From Weimeria sp002480925 (lineage in GTDB: Bacteria; Bacillota; Clostridia; Lachnospirales; Lachnospiraceae), in NCBI RefSeq assembly GCF_052064335.1, contig NZ_JBQHVU010000005.1, positions 1-64,000 of the forward strand: 64,000 nt of DNA. The letters run 5' to 3'. The notes beneath the pieces are model-generated. The model was not told the origin of the DNA, searched no databases, and saw only the letters and a program-made list of their open reading frames with translations. Below are positions 14,186-22,784 of this stretch, in pieces (the first letter of the stretch is position 1; each line of letters opens with the position of its first letter). A program made the translations under genes and the position numbers.

Positions 14186-16197
14186 ATATTGAAGCTTCCG
14201 ACTGTACGGCTCAGGCTGTCTGACTGATTCTTCATGCTGCTTGCAGCTGATACTACAGTCGCACTGCCAGCCGACATGGCCTGGAGGTTTTCGTTTATGT
14301 TCTCTACTCCCTCAGAAAGCTGGGTTTGGATCTCTGATATGGTGCTGATCGAGCTTGTGATATTCGTAATGCTTGCCGAGAGTTCCTCGCTTGTGGCACC
14401 GAGTGTTCCGGAGACGTCGTTGTAGTAGCGGGCATCGTTTGTATAGGAATCGGCAAGGTCGGAGAACTTATTGTAGTCCGGTATTACATTGTCATTTATG
14501 AAATCAAGTATGGCCTGGCTCTTTGCCGAAAGGGTATTGACTCCGTTCAGGACATTTTCTATTATCTCATTTATCTTTTCTATCTCTGTGCTGGTGTTCT
14601 GCGACAGATGCTGTATCTGCTCAGCCACGACAGCAAATCCAAGACCAGCCTCACCGGCTCTGGCTGCCTCTATCGAGGCATTCAGTGAGAGAAGGTTGGT
14701 CTGATCAGAGATATCGCTTATGCTCTCACTGATCGATACAATATCGTTTATGGAGCGGGCACCCTCTATTGCGTCAGCAAGCTCTTTGCGGCTGGTCTCT
14801 GTGATTGATATGGTATTGTCACGGCTCTTTAGAAGCTCTGCGACTATCTTATCTACCTTCTCGATGACCTTTGCAGAATTCTCTGCCATATCACTTGCCT
14901 TCTGGGCCAGGTCGCCGACACCAGACTCGACCTCCCGGCAGGCTGAATCGATAGCCTGGATCTTGGCGGTCTGCTCATCTACGCTTGCAGCTGTCTCTTC
15001 CATCGTGGCGGAGATCTCGGTGATGCTGTCGTTCATCCTTCCGATCTGTCCTGTCGTATTGTCAACGCTTCCTCCTATATCCCTTGCTATAGCGGAGGTC
15101 TGCTTTATTGTCCCTATGAATCTGGTCTTCATCTCGTCCGCGAGATACTTTATCTCCTCGGTCTCTGTCTTCATATGAGGCATCTTGTTTTTTCCGACAA
15201 CAGCCTCCTTTATGAAATCCATAAAGCCACTTACCGGCTTCAGATTCCTGCTTATCACTATATTCATCACTATCACTGTAATGATTATCGAGATAACTGA
15301 GATCAGGCAGGCTATTGCTATAAGCTCAATCACAGAGGAGATAAGGATCCTGTCTGACTGGGTCACGCAGAAGGTAAAGCCATCATCCTTTAGAGTATAT
15401 GATGAAAGAAATACATTTCCTTTGCCTGAATTATACTCTCCTAAGGTGCCCTTTTCGATCAGTCCCGTGATATTTCCAGATGCCTTCTCATTGACATCCT
15501 TAGGGACTGAGATCGCTCCATTTTCATAACGGCACATATAGTTGTTGTTCTTGTCGAGAAGGAATGCGTTTTCTCCGTCCTTGAAATTGATACTCTTAAG
15601 GACGCTGTCCTGCTTGCTGAGTGCGAAGTCCTCAGCTATAACGCCTGCTGTATTACCCTGGGTATTCTTTATCTGACAGGAAATAGTGATAAGCAGCTGC
15701 CCCGTAGATGCGTCTACATAAGGATCAGATACTGCGACCTTGCTGCCGCTGTTTGCGGCGTCCTTGTACCATTGACGGTCTACGACCTTGAAATCTGAAG
15801 GAAGCTTTTCCTCACTGCCTGTCATCATAAAGACTGTATTATCAGAGTAGGCGATATAAAGATCTGTTACCATATCACCAAGCTCACCATTGTAGCTGCG
15901 GATAACTGACTTCATCTTCTCCTTATCTTCCAGCAGATCATAGGCCTCGGTGCTTTCTGCGACTCCCTTTACAAAGGTCTTCTGGCTGTTGATCAGGGAC
16001 TCAAGCTTGGATCCGCTGTATTCTGCCTGCATCTTCACTTCTTTTCTGAAGAGTGCAGCCTTTGAAAAGTTTGCGATCGTGGTCAGGATCGAAGCAAGTA
16101 GCAGAAGCACGATCACATTCAAAAGGATCACTGTCCGCGTGATCCGGGATTTGATGGTCAGGGTTTTCCCGTTCCCCCTTTTTACGTTCGTTTCCAT
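14182..16197 (-). CDS. methyl-accepting chemotaxis protein
   Basis: 671-aa chemoreceptor. One transmembrane helix near residues 20-45 and another near 285-315 flank an extracellular Cache-type sensor (SDPYVDASTGQLLITISCQ is a Cache signature). A HAMP-like linker follows, then a long coiled-coil signalling domain. The hairpin tip is SLNASIEAARAGEAGLGFAV, the site of CheW/CheA contact. AAGGAGG lies 8 nt before the ATG. No ligand can be assigned. Motility is consistent with the FliK-like protein at 18651. Confidence 0.94.
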   Translation of the reverse strand: METNVKRGNGKTLTIKSRITRTVILLNVIVLLLLASILTTIANFSKAALFRKEVKMQAEYSGSKLESLINSQKTFVKGVAESTEAYDLLEDKEKMKSVIRSYNGELGDMVTDLYIAYSDNTVFMMTGSEEKLPSDFKVVDRQWYKDAANSGSKVAVSDPYVDASTGQLLITISCQIKNTQGNTAGVIAEDFALSKQDSVLKSINFKDGENAFLLDKNNNYMCRYENGAISVPKDVNEKASGNITGLIEKGTLGEYNSGKGNVFLSSYTLKDDGFTFCVTQSDRILISSVIELIAIACLISVISIIITVIVMNIVISRNLKPVSGFMDFIKEAVVGKNKMPHMKTETEEIKYLADEMKTRFIGTIKQTSAIARDIGGSVDNTTGQIGRMNDSITEISATMEETAASVDEQTAKIQAIDSACREVESGVGDLAQKASDMAENSAKVIEKVDKIVAELLKSRDNTISITETSRKELADAIEGARSINDIVSISESISDISDQTNLLSLNASIEAARAGEAGLGFAVVAEQIQHLSQNTSTEIEKINEIIENVLNGVNTLSAKSQAILDFINDNVIPDYNKFSDLADSYTNDARYYNDVSGTLGATSEELSASITNITSSISTISEIQTQLSEGVENINENLQAMSAGSATVVSAASSMKNQSDSLSRTVGSFNI

Positions 16198-16268
16198 AAG
16201 GTTACCTCCTTTGGATAATTATGCATTTACTTAAAAAACAGGATACTATATTTTAGCCAGAGTGTAAA

Positions 16269-16615
16269 GAGGCCGAAAGCACAGAGACGAGAACGAGCGT
16301 AAGCGAAGTTCGAGTCCTGTGCGAGGCCGTTCTGCGAGATTAGCGAAAGCAAGCCGCAGGCGCAGCTTGAGCTTAACGAGCAGAACTACCTTAGCCGAAA
16401 GCCTGTAGGTGAGAACGAGTCGAAGACGAAGTTCGAGCTTAACGAAGACAGCTTCCTTGTTAATGAGAGCAAGCCAAAGGCGCAGCTCGAGGCCGAAAGC
16501 ATAGAGATGAAGACGAGCGATAGCGAAGTCTGAATCCTATGCGAGGCCGTTCTTTGAGATTAATGAGAGCGAGCCAAAGGCGAAGCTCGAATTTAGCGAA
16601 AAGAACTTCCTTAGC
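16269..16615. repeat. array of imperfect palindromic repeats
   Basis: Two related units of about 130 bp (16269-16400 and 16489-16615) start with GAGGCCGAAAGCA and share AGCGAAGT and TGCGAGGCCGTTCT. A module of about 32 bp (TTAnnGAnAGCnAGCCnnAGGCGnAGCT) occurs three times, at about 16339, 16459 and 16559. Several stems can form, such as GCACAG/CTGTGC (around 16280-16322), GTTCTGC/GCAGAAC (16329-16385) and GAGC...GCC-AAA-GGC...GCTC. It fills most of the 538-bp gap between the chemoreceptor and the PNPOx-like gene. No reading frame is visible. Confidence 0.75.
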
Positions 16616-16735
16616 AGAATAGGTGCGAGGTGCAAGGGGTCAGGCTCTAGGACCCAGGCGTTAGGCTAGACGAATAAATATTAGCAAATTGTAGCAATTT
16701 TATACATTATAAGATCAACTGACCTGATCTGTGAT

Positions 16736-17227
16736 TTATTTTTCCAGTGCTGCTGGAATCGGACGTTCCTTGCCTGTGTATTCGCTTACGTCGATACGGA
16801 TCACTGTGACGATCGAGGCCATTTTTTCATTGAATGAAAAGTCCTCACCGGTCTGGGTCTTCATAAGCAGGGAAAGCGAGCGTTCTTTTTCTGCAACATC
16901 ATCTACTATGACGGCCCTGCCCTGACCGCAGATGGACTTATAGATCATTCCGTACTGGCAGGCCACCTTGCCGGCGAAAAGCTGGGTGTCGCATTCCATT
17001 GAAAAGGAGACGCGTGGATTCTTTCTTATCACATCGAGCTTGTAGCCGGCCTTGGCGCAGTGAAGATAGAGAGTGAGCCCTCCATCGTCTGTCATCTCAT
17101 ATCCGTAGTTCATGGGGATCACGTATGGCATACCGTCATCTGAAAGGGCAATGTGTATGACCTTAGCAGTATCCAGTATATACCTGAGCTTGTTTTTATC
17201 AGTTATCTCTCTTTCTCTTCTTGTCAT
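16736..17227 (-). CDS. pyridoxamine 5'-phosphate oxidase-like (NimA-type) flavoprotein
   Basis: 163 aa, FMN-binding split barrel. Features are the N-terminal MTRREREITD segment, VIHIALSDDGMPYVIPMNYGY, LHCAKAGYKLD and the late KERPIPAAL. Relatives include 5-nitroimidazole reductases and small oxidoreductases; few have known substrates. The Met at 17227 is chosen because AAAGGA lies 8 nt upstream; an in-frame start at 17266 would add 13 unmatched residues. It is divergent from the MFS transporter gene. Confidence 0.82.
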   Translation of the reverse strand: MTRREREITDKNKLRYILDTAKVIHIALSDDGMPYVIPMNYGYEMTDDGGLTLYLHCAKAGYKLDVIRKNPRVSFSMECDTQLFAGKVACQYGMIYKSICGQGRAVIVDDVAEKERSLSLLMKTQTGEDFSFNEKMASIVTVIRIDVSEYTGKERPIPAALEK

Positions 17228-17423
17228 AGTAACCGTCCTTTCTTTACCAGATATTTTATCACACATGTCTCCTGGTTAACAGGAGGGAATTGTCTTTTCA
17301 CTGAATTATGTTAGAATGTCTTTAACATAAAAGGATCAAATCGCTGGATGTCTGCTTGTGAAATGTTTTCGGATCAAATTGTTTAGGAGTACGGTATCTG
17401 GCTGGAGGACATAGGTATATAAA

Positions 17424-18587
17424 ATGTATTCATTTTTGCTGGCAGTCATCTATCTGATATTTATAAGCCTGGGGCTGCCGGATTCCCTGCTTGGATCCGG
17501 CTGGCCGGCCATGCATACGGCGTTTGGAGTGCCATCGTCCTATGCAGGATATGTATCGATGGCTATCTCATTTATGACGATAATATCAGCGCTTTTAAGC
17601 CCGGGACTTCTGAAACGGCTTCATACCAGATGGATAGTTATCATTTCAATAGCTCTTACAGTGATGGGACTTTTGGGTTTCTCATTTTCATCAGAATACT
17701 GGATGCTCTTTATCTTTGCCATACCATATGGTCTGGGAGCCGGTGCGATAGACGCATCAGTGAATCACTATGTGGCAAATAATTATTCAGGAGCGGTGAT
17801 GAATTTTCTCCACTGCTTCTATGGAGTGGGAGCGGTGATAAGCCCTAACATAATGGCACTTGCTCTAAGTAAGGCCAGATGGAACGAAGGATACATATGG
17901 ACCGCCTTTATACAGCTCGGGATACTTTTAGTCTGCATCATCTCACTTCCTCTCTGGAAGAAAAATGAAAACGGCGAAGAGGATAAGGAGGAGGGAGCCG
18001 GTATCAGGGAGGCCATCAGGGTCTCTGGTGTGATCCCTACACTGATAGCTTTTTTTGCCTACTGCTCAGGAGAGGCAACCTGCTTTCTATGGACATCAAG
18101 CTATTTCGCAGCTACAAGGGATGGGCTTAGTAAGAGCATGGTAGCTTCATTCGGCTCGCTTGTATTTGGAGGCCTGATGATCGGGAGACTGATCTCCGGC
18201 TTTGTCTCAAACAGGCTTGGAGACCGGCTTCTGATCAGGATCGGAATATCGGTAGAGCTTATCGGAATATTCATAGTAATGCTTCCGCTGAAAAGCTATA
18301 TTCCGGCGGCAGCAGGCTTTGTCCTGATAGGAACTGGCATGGGACCGGTCTATCCGGCCATACAGCATATGGCGCCATATAACTTTGGAAAAAGAAACAG
18401 TGCAGCAGTGATTAGCCTTCAGATGGCCTCGGCATATGTAGGAAGTACCTTTATGCCTATGGTATTCGGCAATCTCTCCCGCATCGCCGGAATCGGGATA
18501 ATGCCTTTTTATCTGCTTGCCTTTGCAGCGCTTAATATGGTCATGCTTGAGAGGACCTATGCCATACTTAGGAAAAGGAAAGCCTGA
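17424..18587 (+). CDS. MFS transporter
   Basis: 387-aa inner-membrane permease with about 12 transmembrane helices. The first half has GLPDSLLGSGWPAMHTAFGV, reminiscent of the fucose permease-like branch, and an acidic cytoplasmic loop joins the two halves (KKNENGEEDKEEGAG). GxxxGRLISGF marks the second half. Substrate unknown. A candidate promoter is TTGTCT-16-TAGAAT (17290-17317), and the ribosome binding site is weak. No terminator separates it from the next gene, which begins 63 bp later behind a hairpin. Confidence 0.85.
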   Translation: MYSFLLAVIYLIFISLGLPDSLLGSGWPAMHTAFGVPSSYAGYVSMAISFMTIISALLSPGLLKRLHTRWIVIISIALTVMGLLGFSFSSEYWMLFIFAIPYGLGAGAIDASVNHYVANNYSGAVMNFLHCFYGVGAVISPNIMALALSKARWNEGYIWTAFIQLGILLVCIISLPLWKKNENGEEDKEEGAGIREAIRVSGVIPTLIAFFAYCSGEATCFLWTSSYFAATRDGLSKSMVASFGSLVFGGLMIGRLISGFVSNRLGDRLLIRIGISVELIGIFIVMLPLKSYIPAAAGFVLIGTGMGPVYPAIQHMAPYNFGKRNSAAVISLQMASAYVGSTFMPMVFGNLSRIAGIGIMPFYLLAFAALNMVMLERTYAILRKRKA

Positions 18588-18610
18588 TCAGTTAAGTAAT
18601 AAAGATATTT

Positions 18611-18644
18611 CTCCGAAATAGAAATAAGAGAGATTTTTCGGAGG
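18611..18644 (+). promoter_or_regulatory. hairpin masking the ribosome binding site of the 1097-aa gene
   Basis: CTCCGAAA (18611-18618) is perfectly complementary to TTTCGGAG (18636-18643), and the right arm contains the GGAGG Shine-Dalgarno sequence 6 nt before the ATG. There is no T run, so it is not a terminator. It suggests translational control. Confidence 0.6.
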
Positions 18645-18650
18645 AAGAGA

Positions 18651-21600
18651 ATGCAGATAGAGGATCTTTTATTAAAAAACAGCTCTGACAAAAAGACCGG
18701 CATGGCCGCAGAGCTTTTATCAGATACAAAGAATACAGACGAGACAGTAGGGACGACAGGCACAGGTCTTGATGGTGCCAGGGTGAAGGTGGAGAAGGGA
18801 GACAAGGTCTTTCGTGCGCCTGTCTATAATAAAAAGGAGATAAGGACAGCCGCTCAGGCCTATGAGAAGCAGGCTAAGGCAGGATCCTCTGAGAAGAATA
18901 TAAAGGATCAGATGATCCTTGCTGCCCATACCATGTCAAAGAAGGACTACAAGGCCATGATGGAAAATGGCTTTGACCCGGCCGATACGGATTCAAAGAC
19001 ATTTGTGACAATAGCCGATAAGATAAGGATATCGATGGCAAAGGCCGGCAAGGATATGTCTATCACCGGCAAGGTTAAAAGGGCAGCTGTTGAGGCGGTC
19101 TCGGGTTCGACTGCTGAGGCAAACGGAATAGAGGAAGCTTTGAAGAAGACAAGCGGCGATTCGGCTTTGCAGGCTGTGCCTAAGCAGAGCCAGGCAGCAG
19201 ATGTAAACGCTGCTGTTGACAGGACACTTGAATCCCTTTCTAAGGAGGATCTGCCTGTTAGCTCCTCTACAGCATCCGAGGTGAGGGAGGCGGCCTCAAT
19301 GATATCCCAGCTTCCAGATACCATAAGCGCAGAAAGCAGCATCTATCTGATAAAAAACGAGCTTGATCCGACACTTGATAATGTGATAAGGGCAGCATAT
19401 GCCGGGAATACTGACCTCTCTTATGATGCTTCCATTTCAGACAGCGACATAAAGGAGCTTCTGCCACAGATCAGCGGAATAATAGAAGGCGCAGGCCTCC
19501 TTGCAGATGGGTCCCAGATCGATAATGCAGTATTACTGTTGAAAAATGGAGTAGATCTGACTTCAGAAAACATAAAATTATTTAATGATCTAAACGGCAA
19601 GAAGACCATGGATCAAGGCGACCTGCCATGTGCTGTGACCGACACTGTAAAAGAAGGAAAGAGGATAAGCGACATGATGGCGGTAAGCGGCTTTTCGGCT
19701 ATGGATAAGGCAAGGGATGCCATGCAGACTATAAATGCAGCGGACCCGGACGATGCTTCTCGTATTGTGCTTTCTGGAAAGACCCTTACCATTGCGAATC
19801 TGAAGGCATCAATGACAGCCGGATCAGAGGAGCAGCCGCTAGCCAGCGGTCAGGATGCTGCTCTAAAGGTTGTGACTGCCCAGAGGCAGCTTGAGGAGAC
19901 CAGGCTCCTTATGACTACAGAGGCGAATTTCGACCTGATAAAGCGTGGAGTATCAATAGATACGACGGCTCTTTCTGATCTGGTAGAGAAGCTTAAGGAG
20001 CGGGAGAGATCGCTGGGAGAGGTTCTCTTTCCTGATGATGATAAGGCGGCCCAGATATTTGACTATACGACAGAGGCCGTAGGTCAGGCTGGGAATGCTC
20101 CTGCAGCCCTTATTTCCTCGTTCAAAAGATATGATGATATTTTTTCGGAAACTCTTACGGACCTGTCTGATAAGGCCACAGGCATTACAGGTCTGAGCAG
20201 ATATATAAAAGCAGAAAAGCTTTATCAGAAGCTTTCAACGCTGCCGGATCAGATGTATGGAGATACAGTCGAAAAGGCATTTTCTGATATAGATCAGATT
20301 CTTGAGGATAATGGCCTTGAGGCTTCTCTGAATAATCGGAGGGCTGTGAGGATCCTTGTCTATAACAACAGGGAGGTAAATGCAGACAGCATAGAGCAGG
20401 TAAGGACTGCCGATGAGAAGGTGCAGAGAGTCTTTGGCAATATGACTCCGGGCGTCGTGATGAAAATGGTAAAGCACGGCGAAAACCCGCTTCAGATGTC
20501 CATGGATGAGCTCTATGACAAGACTGAGCAGATAAAAAAGGTCATGGCCTCAAGCGGATCACAGGCTGATAAAGATGCAGAGGATTTCGCGGAATTCCTG
20601 TGGAAGGCAGAACAGAGCGGAAAGGTCACGGATGAGGAGTCCCAGTCATTTATCGGACTCTACAGGCTGATGCACCAGATCGACGAGACGGACGGAGCAC
20701 CTATAGGAGCCCTGCTGGCTCAGGGAGCTGACATCACTATGCAGAATCTGATGATGGCTGTCCGTTCTGAAAAGTATGCCGGACATGACTATGTGATAGA
20801 TGACAGCTTTGAGGCACCTAATTCCCATATCACGAATTCGATCACTGATCAGATAGGAGCTGCCTACAGGAGCAGATGGGCACAGATCCTTTCTGACAGG
20901 GAAAGAAACCAGGTCGAGTATCAGACCATGAGGACCCGTGACGCAAAGGCTCTTATGACACCTGACAGGCTTTCGGCTATAGGAGGAGAGGAGGCCTATT
21001 TTCCTATGTCGCCGGATGAGCTTGCAAGTGCGCTTGAGGCAGAGGGGCCTGAAGAGGAGAATACAGAATACCAGCAGAGACAGGCTGAGATCGAACAGGC
21101 GCTTACAGAGACAGGTCAGGATAGCTACAGGCTTATAAGCTATGCTGGAATCCCTGATTCTCCTTTGAATCTGGCAGCCATAAACCAGATGCTAAGTAGT
21201 CACAGGCTTTTTTATACAAGGCTTTATGGAGAAAACGGCAGGAAGACTCAGGGCTTACTTTCACAGAGTATGGCTGATGGGGAACAGATGACTCTTGATG
21301 ATGGCTGGGAAAAGCTGATCGAGGACTTTTCAGAGGCCATGGATTCTCCGGAGGAGCTGGCCCGTGCCGAGAAGGAACTTTATGATACAGCTGAGAATGT
21401 TCTGAGGAAATCACTTGCCGACGATGCATCAGCAGGTCGGATCGATATCAGGCTCATCCAGCAGTCAGTGAGACAGCTTTCCATGATGAAGGAGCTTTCG
21501 GAAAAAAAAGAGGAATATGCAATACCTGTAATGGTCGGTGATGAACTGGGCAATATGAATGTCCGGATCGTCCGCGGCAGTGATGAGAAAAAGGGACTTA

Positions 21601-21944
21601 TTGATCTGGCTATGGATTCTGATACTACCGGAGAGGTCTATGCCCGCTTTAAGACTACAGAGGATGGCGGCATCGAGGGCAGGATAAGGACTGACCGCAG
21701 AGAAAGCCGCGAGACTCTTAGTGAAAACCTCGGAAGCCTGGCTGCAAGGATACAGGAGAAGCTGAAGGGAACACGGGTATCGCTCGTAGCCGAATATGAC
21801 CGGGGCGTAAATGCAGCTGCTGTTCTTACCAATACAGATGATCCGGGCTTTGAGACCTCGGATGAGAGGACCAGTCGGGTCCAGACGAAGACACTGTATT
21901 CAGTTGCGAGAAGCTTCGTCGAGACAGTAGGAGAGCTGTTCTAA
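18651..21944 (+). CDS. large FliK-like protein (DUF6240-type), probable flagellar association
   Basis: 1097 aa, soluble, acidic and helix-rich, without signal peptide. The body carries repeated helical modules that read similarly, with phrases such as MMENGFDPAD, KNGVDLTSENI, KRGVSIDTTAL, KHGENPLQM and LAQGADITMQNL: each is a Gly or Asn turn followed by a helix start. The last 130 residues (VMVGDELGNMNVRIVRG... LSENLGSLAARIQEKLKGTRV) resemble the C-terminal domain of flagellar hook-length control protein FliK. I place it with the Lachnospiraceae proteins called DUF6240, from memory. The next gene follows after 16 bp and is probably co-transcribed. Confidence 0.6.
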   Translation: MQIEDLLLKNSSDKKTGMAAELLSDTKNTDETVGTTGTGLDGARVKVEKGDKVFRAPVYNKKEIRTAAQAYEKQAKAGSSEKNIKDQMILAAHTMSKKDYKAMMENGFDPADTDSKTFVTIADKIRISMAKAGKDMSITGKVKRAAVEAVSGSTAEANGIEEALKKTSGDSALQAVPKQSQAADVNAAVDRTLESLSKEDLPVSSSTASEVREAASMISQLPDTISAESSIYLIKNELDPTLDNVIRAAYAGNTDLSYDASISDSDIKELLPQISGIIEGAGLLADGSQIDNAVLLLKNGVDLTSENIKLFNDLNGKKTMDQGDLPCAVTDTVKEGKRISDMMAVSGFSAMDKARDAMQTINAADPDDASRIVLSGKTLTIANLKASMTAGSEEQPLASGQDAALKVVTAQRQLEETRLLMTTEANFDLIKRGVSIDTTALSDLVEKLKERERSLGEVLFPDDDKAAQIFDYTTEAVGQAGNAPAALISSFKRYDDIFSETLTDLSDKATGITGLSRYIKAEKLYQKLSTLPDQMYGDTVEKAFSDIDQILEDNGLEASLNNRRAVRILVYNNREVNADSIEQVRTADEKVQRVFGNMTPGVVMKMVKHGENPLQMSMDELYDKTEQIKKVMASSGSQADKDAEDFAEFLWKAEQSGKVTDEESQSFIGLYRLMHQIDETDGAPIGALLAQGADITMQNLMMAVRSEKYAGHDYVIDDSFEAPNSHITNSITDQIGAAYRSRWAQILSDRERNQVEYQTMRTRDAKALMTPDRLSAIGGEEAYFPMSPDELASALEAEGPEEENTEYQQRQAEIEQALTETGQDSYRLISYAGIPDSPLNLAAINQMLSSHRLFYTRLYGENGRKTQGLLSQSMADGEQMTLDDGWEKLIEDFSEAMDSPEELARAEKELYDTAENVLRKSLADDASAGRIDIRLIQQSVRQLSMMKELSEKKEEYAIPVMVGDELGNMNVRIVRGSDEKKGLIDLAMDSDTTGEVYARFKTTEDGGIEGRIRTDRRESRETLSENLGSLAARIQEKLKGTRVSLVAEYDRGVNAAAVLTNTDDPGFETSDERTSRVQTKTLYSVARSFVETVGELF

Positions 21945-21960
21945 AGGAAGTAAGGTTTCT

Positions 21961-22668
21961 ATGGAAAAAAGCACCAGAAGGGTTATTGTGGCGCTGATCG
22001 CAGTGTCAGCGCTTATTTATGCTGTACAGATTGCTGTTTTTCATGATGTGAGGACTACAGCTTTCTATTTCCTACAGGATATGGCCTTTATGCCGATTAC
22101 TATAGCCATTGCTACTATAGTGGTAGGAGAGATCATAAGCTTACGGGAGAAAAGGGAGAGACTTGAGAAGACCCAGATGCTTACGAGTTCTTTTTTTACA
22201 GGGATCGGAGCATATCTTCTGAAGGAGATCATAAGGATGACTGATACCGATCAGTTCATCACTGAGGTCGTGCGTGGCAGCTCATACGATAAAAGGCAGG
22301 AAAAGGAGATCCTTGACCGGATAAGAAAAATGGACCTGACTGTACATATAGACAGGGAGGGCTATGACAGGATAAGGCAGATCATCCGGGAAAATCAGAC
22401 CAATATTTTTATAATCGCATCGAATCCGCTTGTAATAGAGCATGAGGCCTTTACAGATATGCTCTGGGGGATCTTTCATCTGATGGACGAGTACCGGCTG
22501 AGAGGTGATTGGGATGATCTTTCGGCTCAGGATATAGAACATTTCGATCAGGATTTCGAAAGAATACTAAGAGCTATGCTGATAAACTGGGTCAGGGATG
22601 TTCGCTATCTGCGGGAGAATTTCCCTGACTTCTATGCGGTGGCAGGAAAAAAGATAGGGAGCCTGTAA
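21961..22668 (+). CDS. two-helix membrane protein of unknown function
   Basis: 235 aa. Two transmembrane helices at about residues 8-28 and 38-60 (FMPITIAIATIVVGEIISL) are followed by a cytoplasmic coiled segment (REKRERLEKTQML) and a helical domain of about 150 residues rich in charged pairs. No family recognised. GGAAG upstream and the 16-bp gap place it in one transcript with the FliK-like gene, suggesting a linked role. There is no terminator directly behind it. Confidence 0.7.
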   Translation: MEKSTRRVIVALIAVSALIYAVQIAVFHDVRTTAFYFLQDMAFMPITIAIATIVVGEIISLREKRERLEKTQMLTSSFFTGIGAYLLKEIIRMTDTDQFITEVVRGSSYDKRQEKEILDRIRKMDLTVHIDREGYDRIRQIIRENQTNIFIIASNPLVIEHEAFTDMLWGIFHLMDEYRLRGDWDDLSAQDIEHFDQDFERILRAMLINWVRDVRYLRENFPDFYAVAGKKIGSL

Positions 22669-22784
22669 TTAAAGACACGTGATCCATATTGTAATTTGTG
22701 ATGATGCGGTTGAAAAAAATCCTGATTCTGATATGATGGAAAGGGTATAGGGCGAGATCATCTGGATATTTCAGGAAGGATTTT

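Noticed and set aside
16269..16615. CRISPR array
   Set aside because: The repeated parts differ in length and sequence, spacers are not of constant size, and no cas gene is present.
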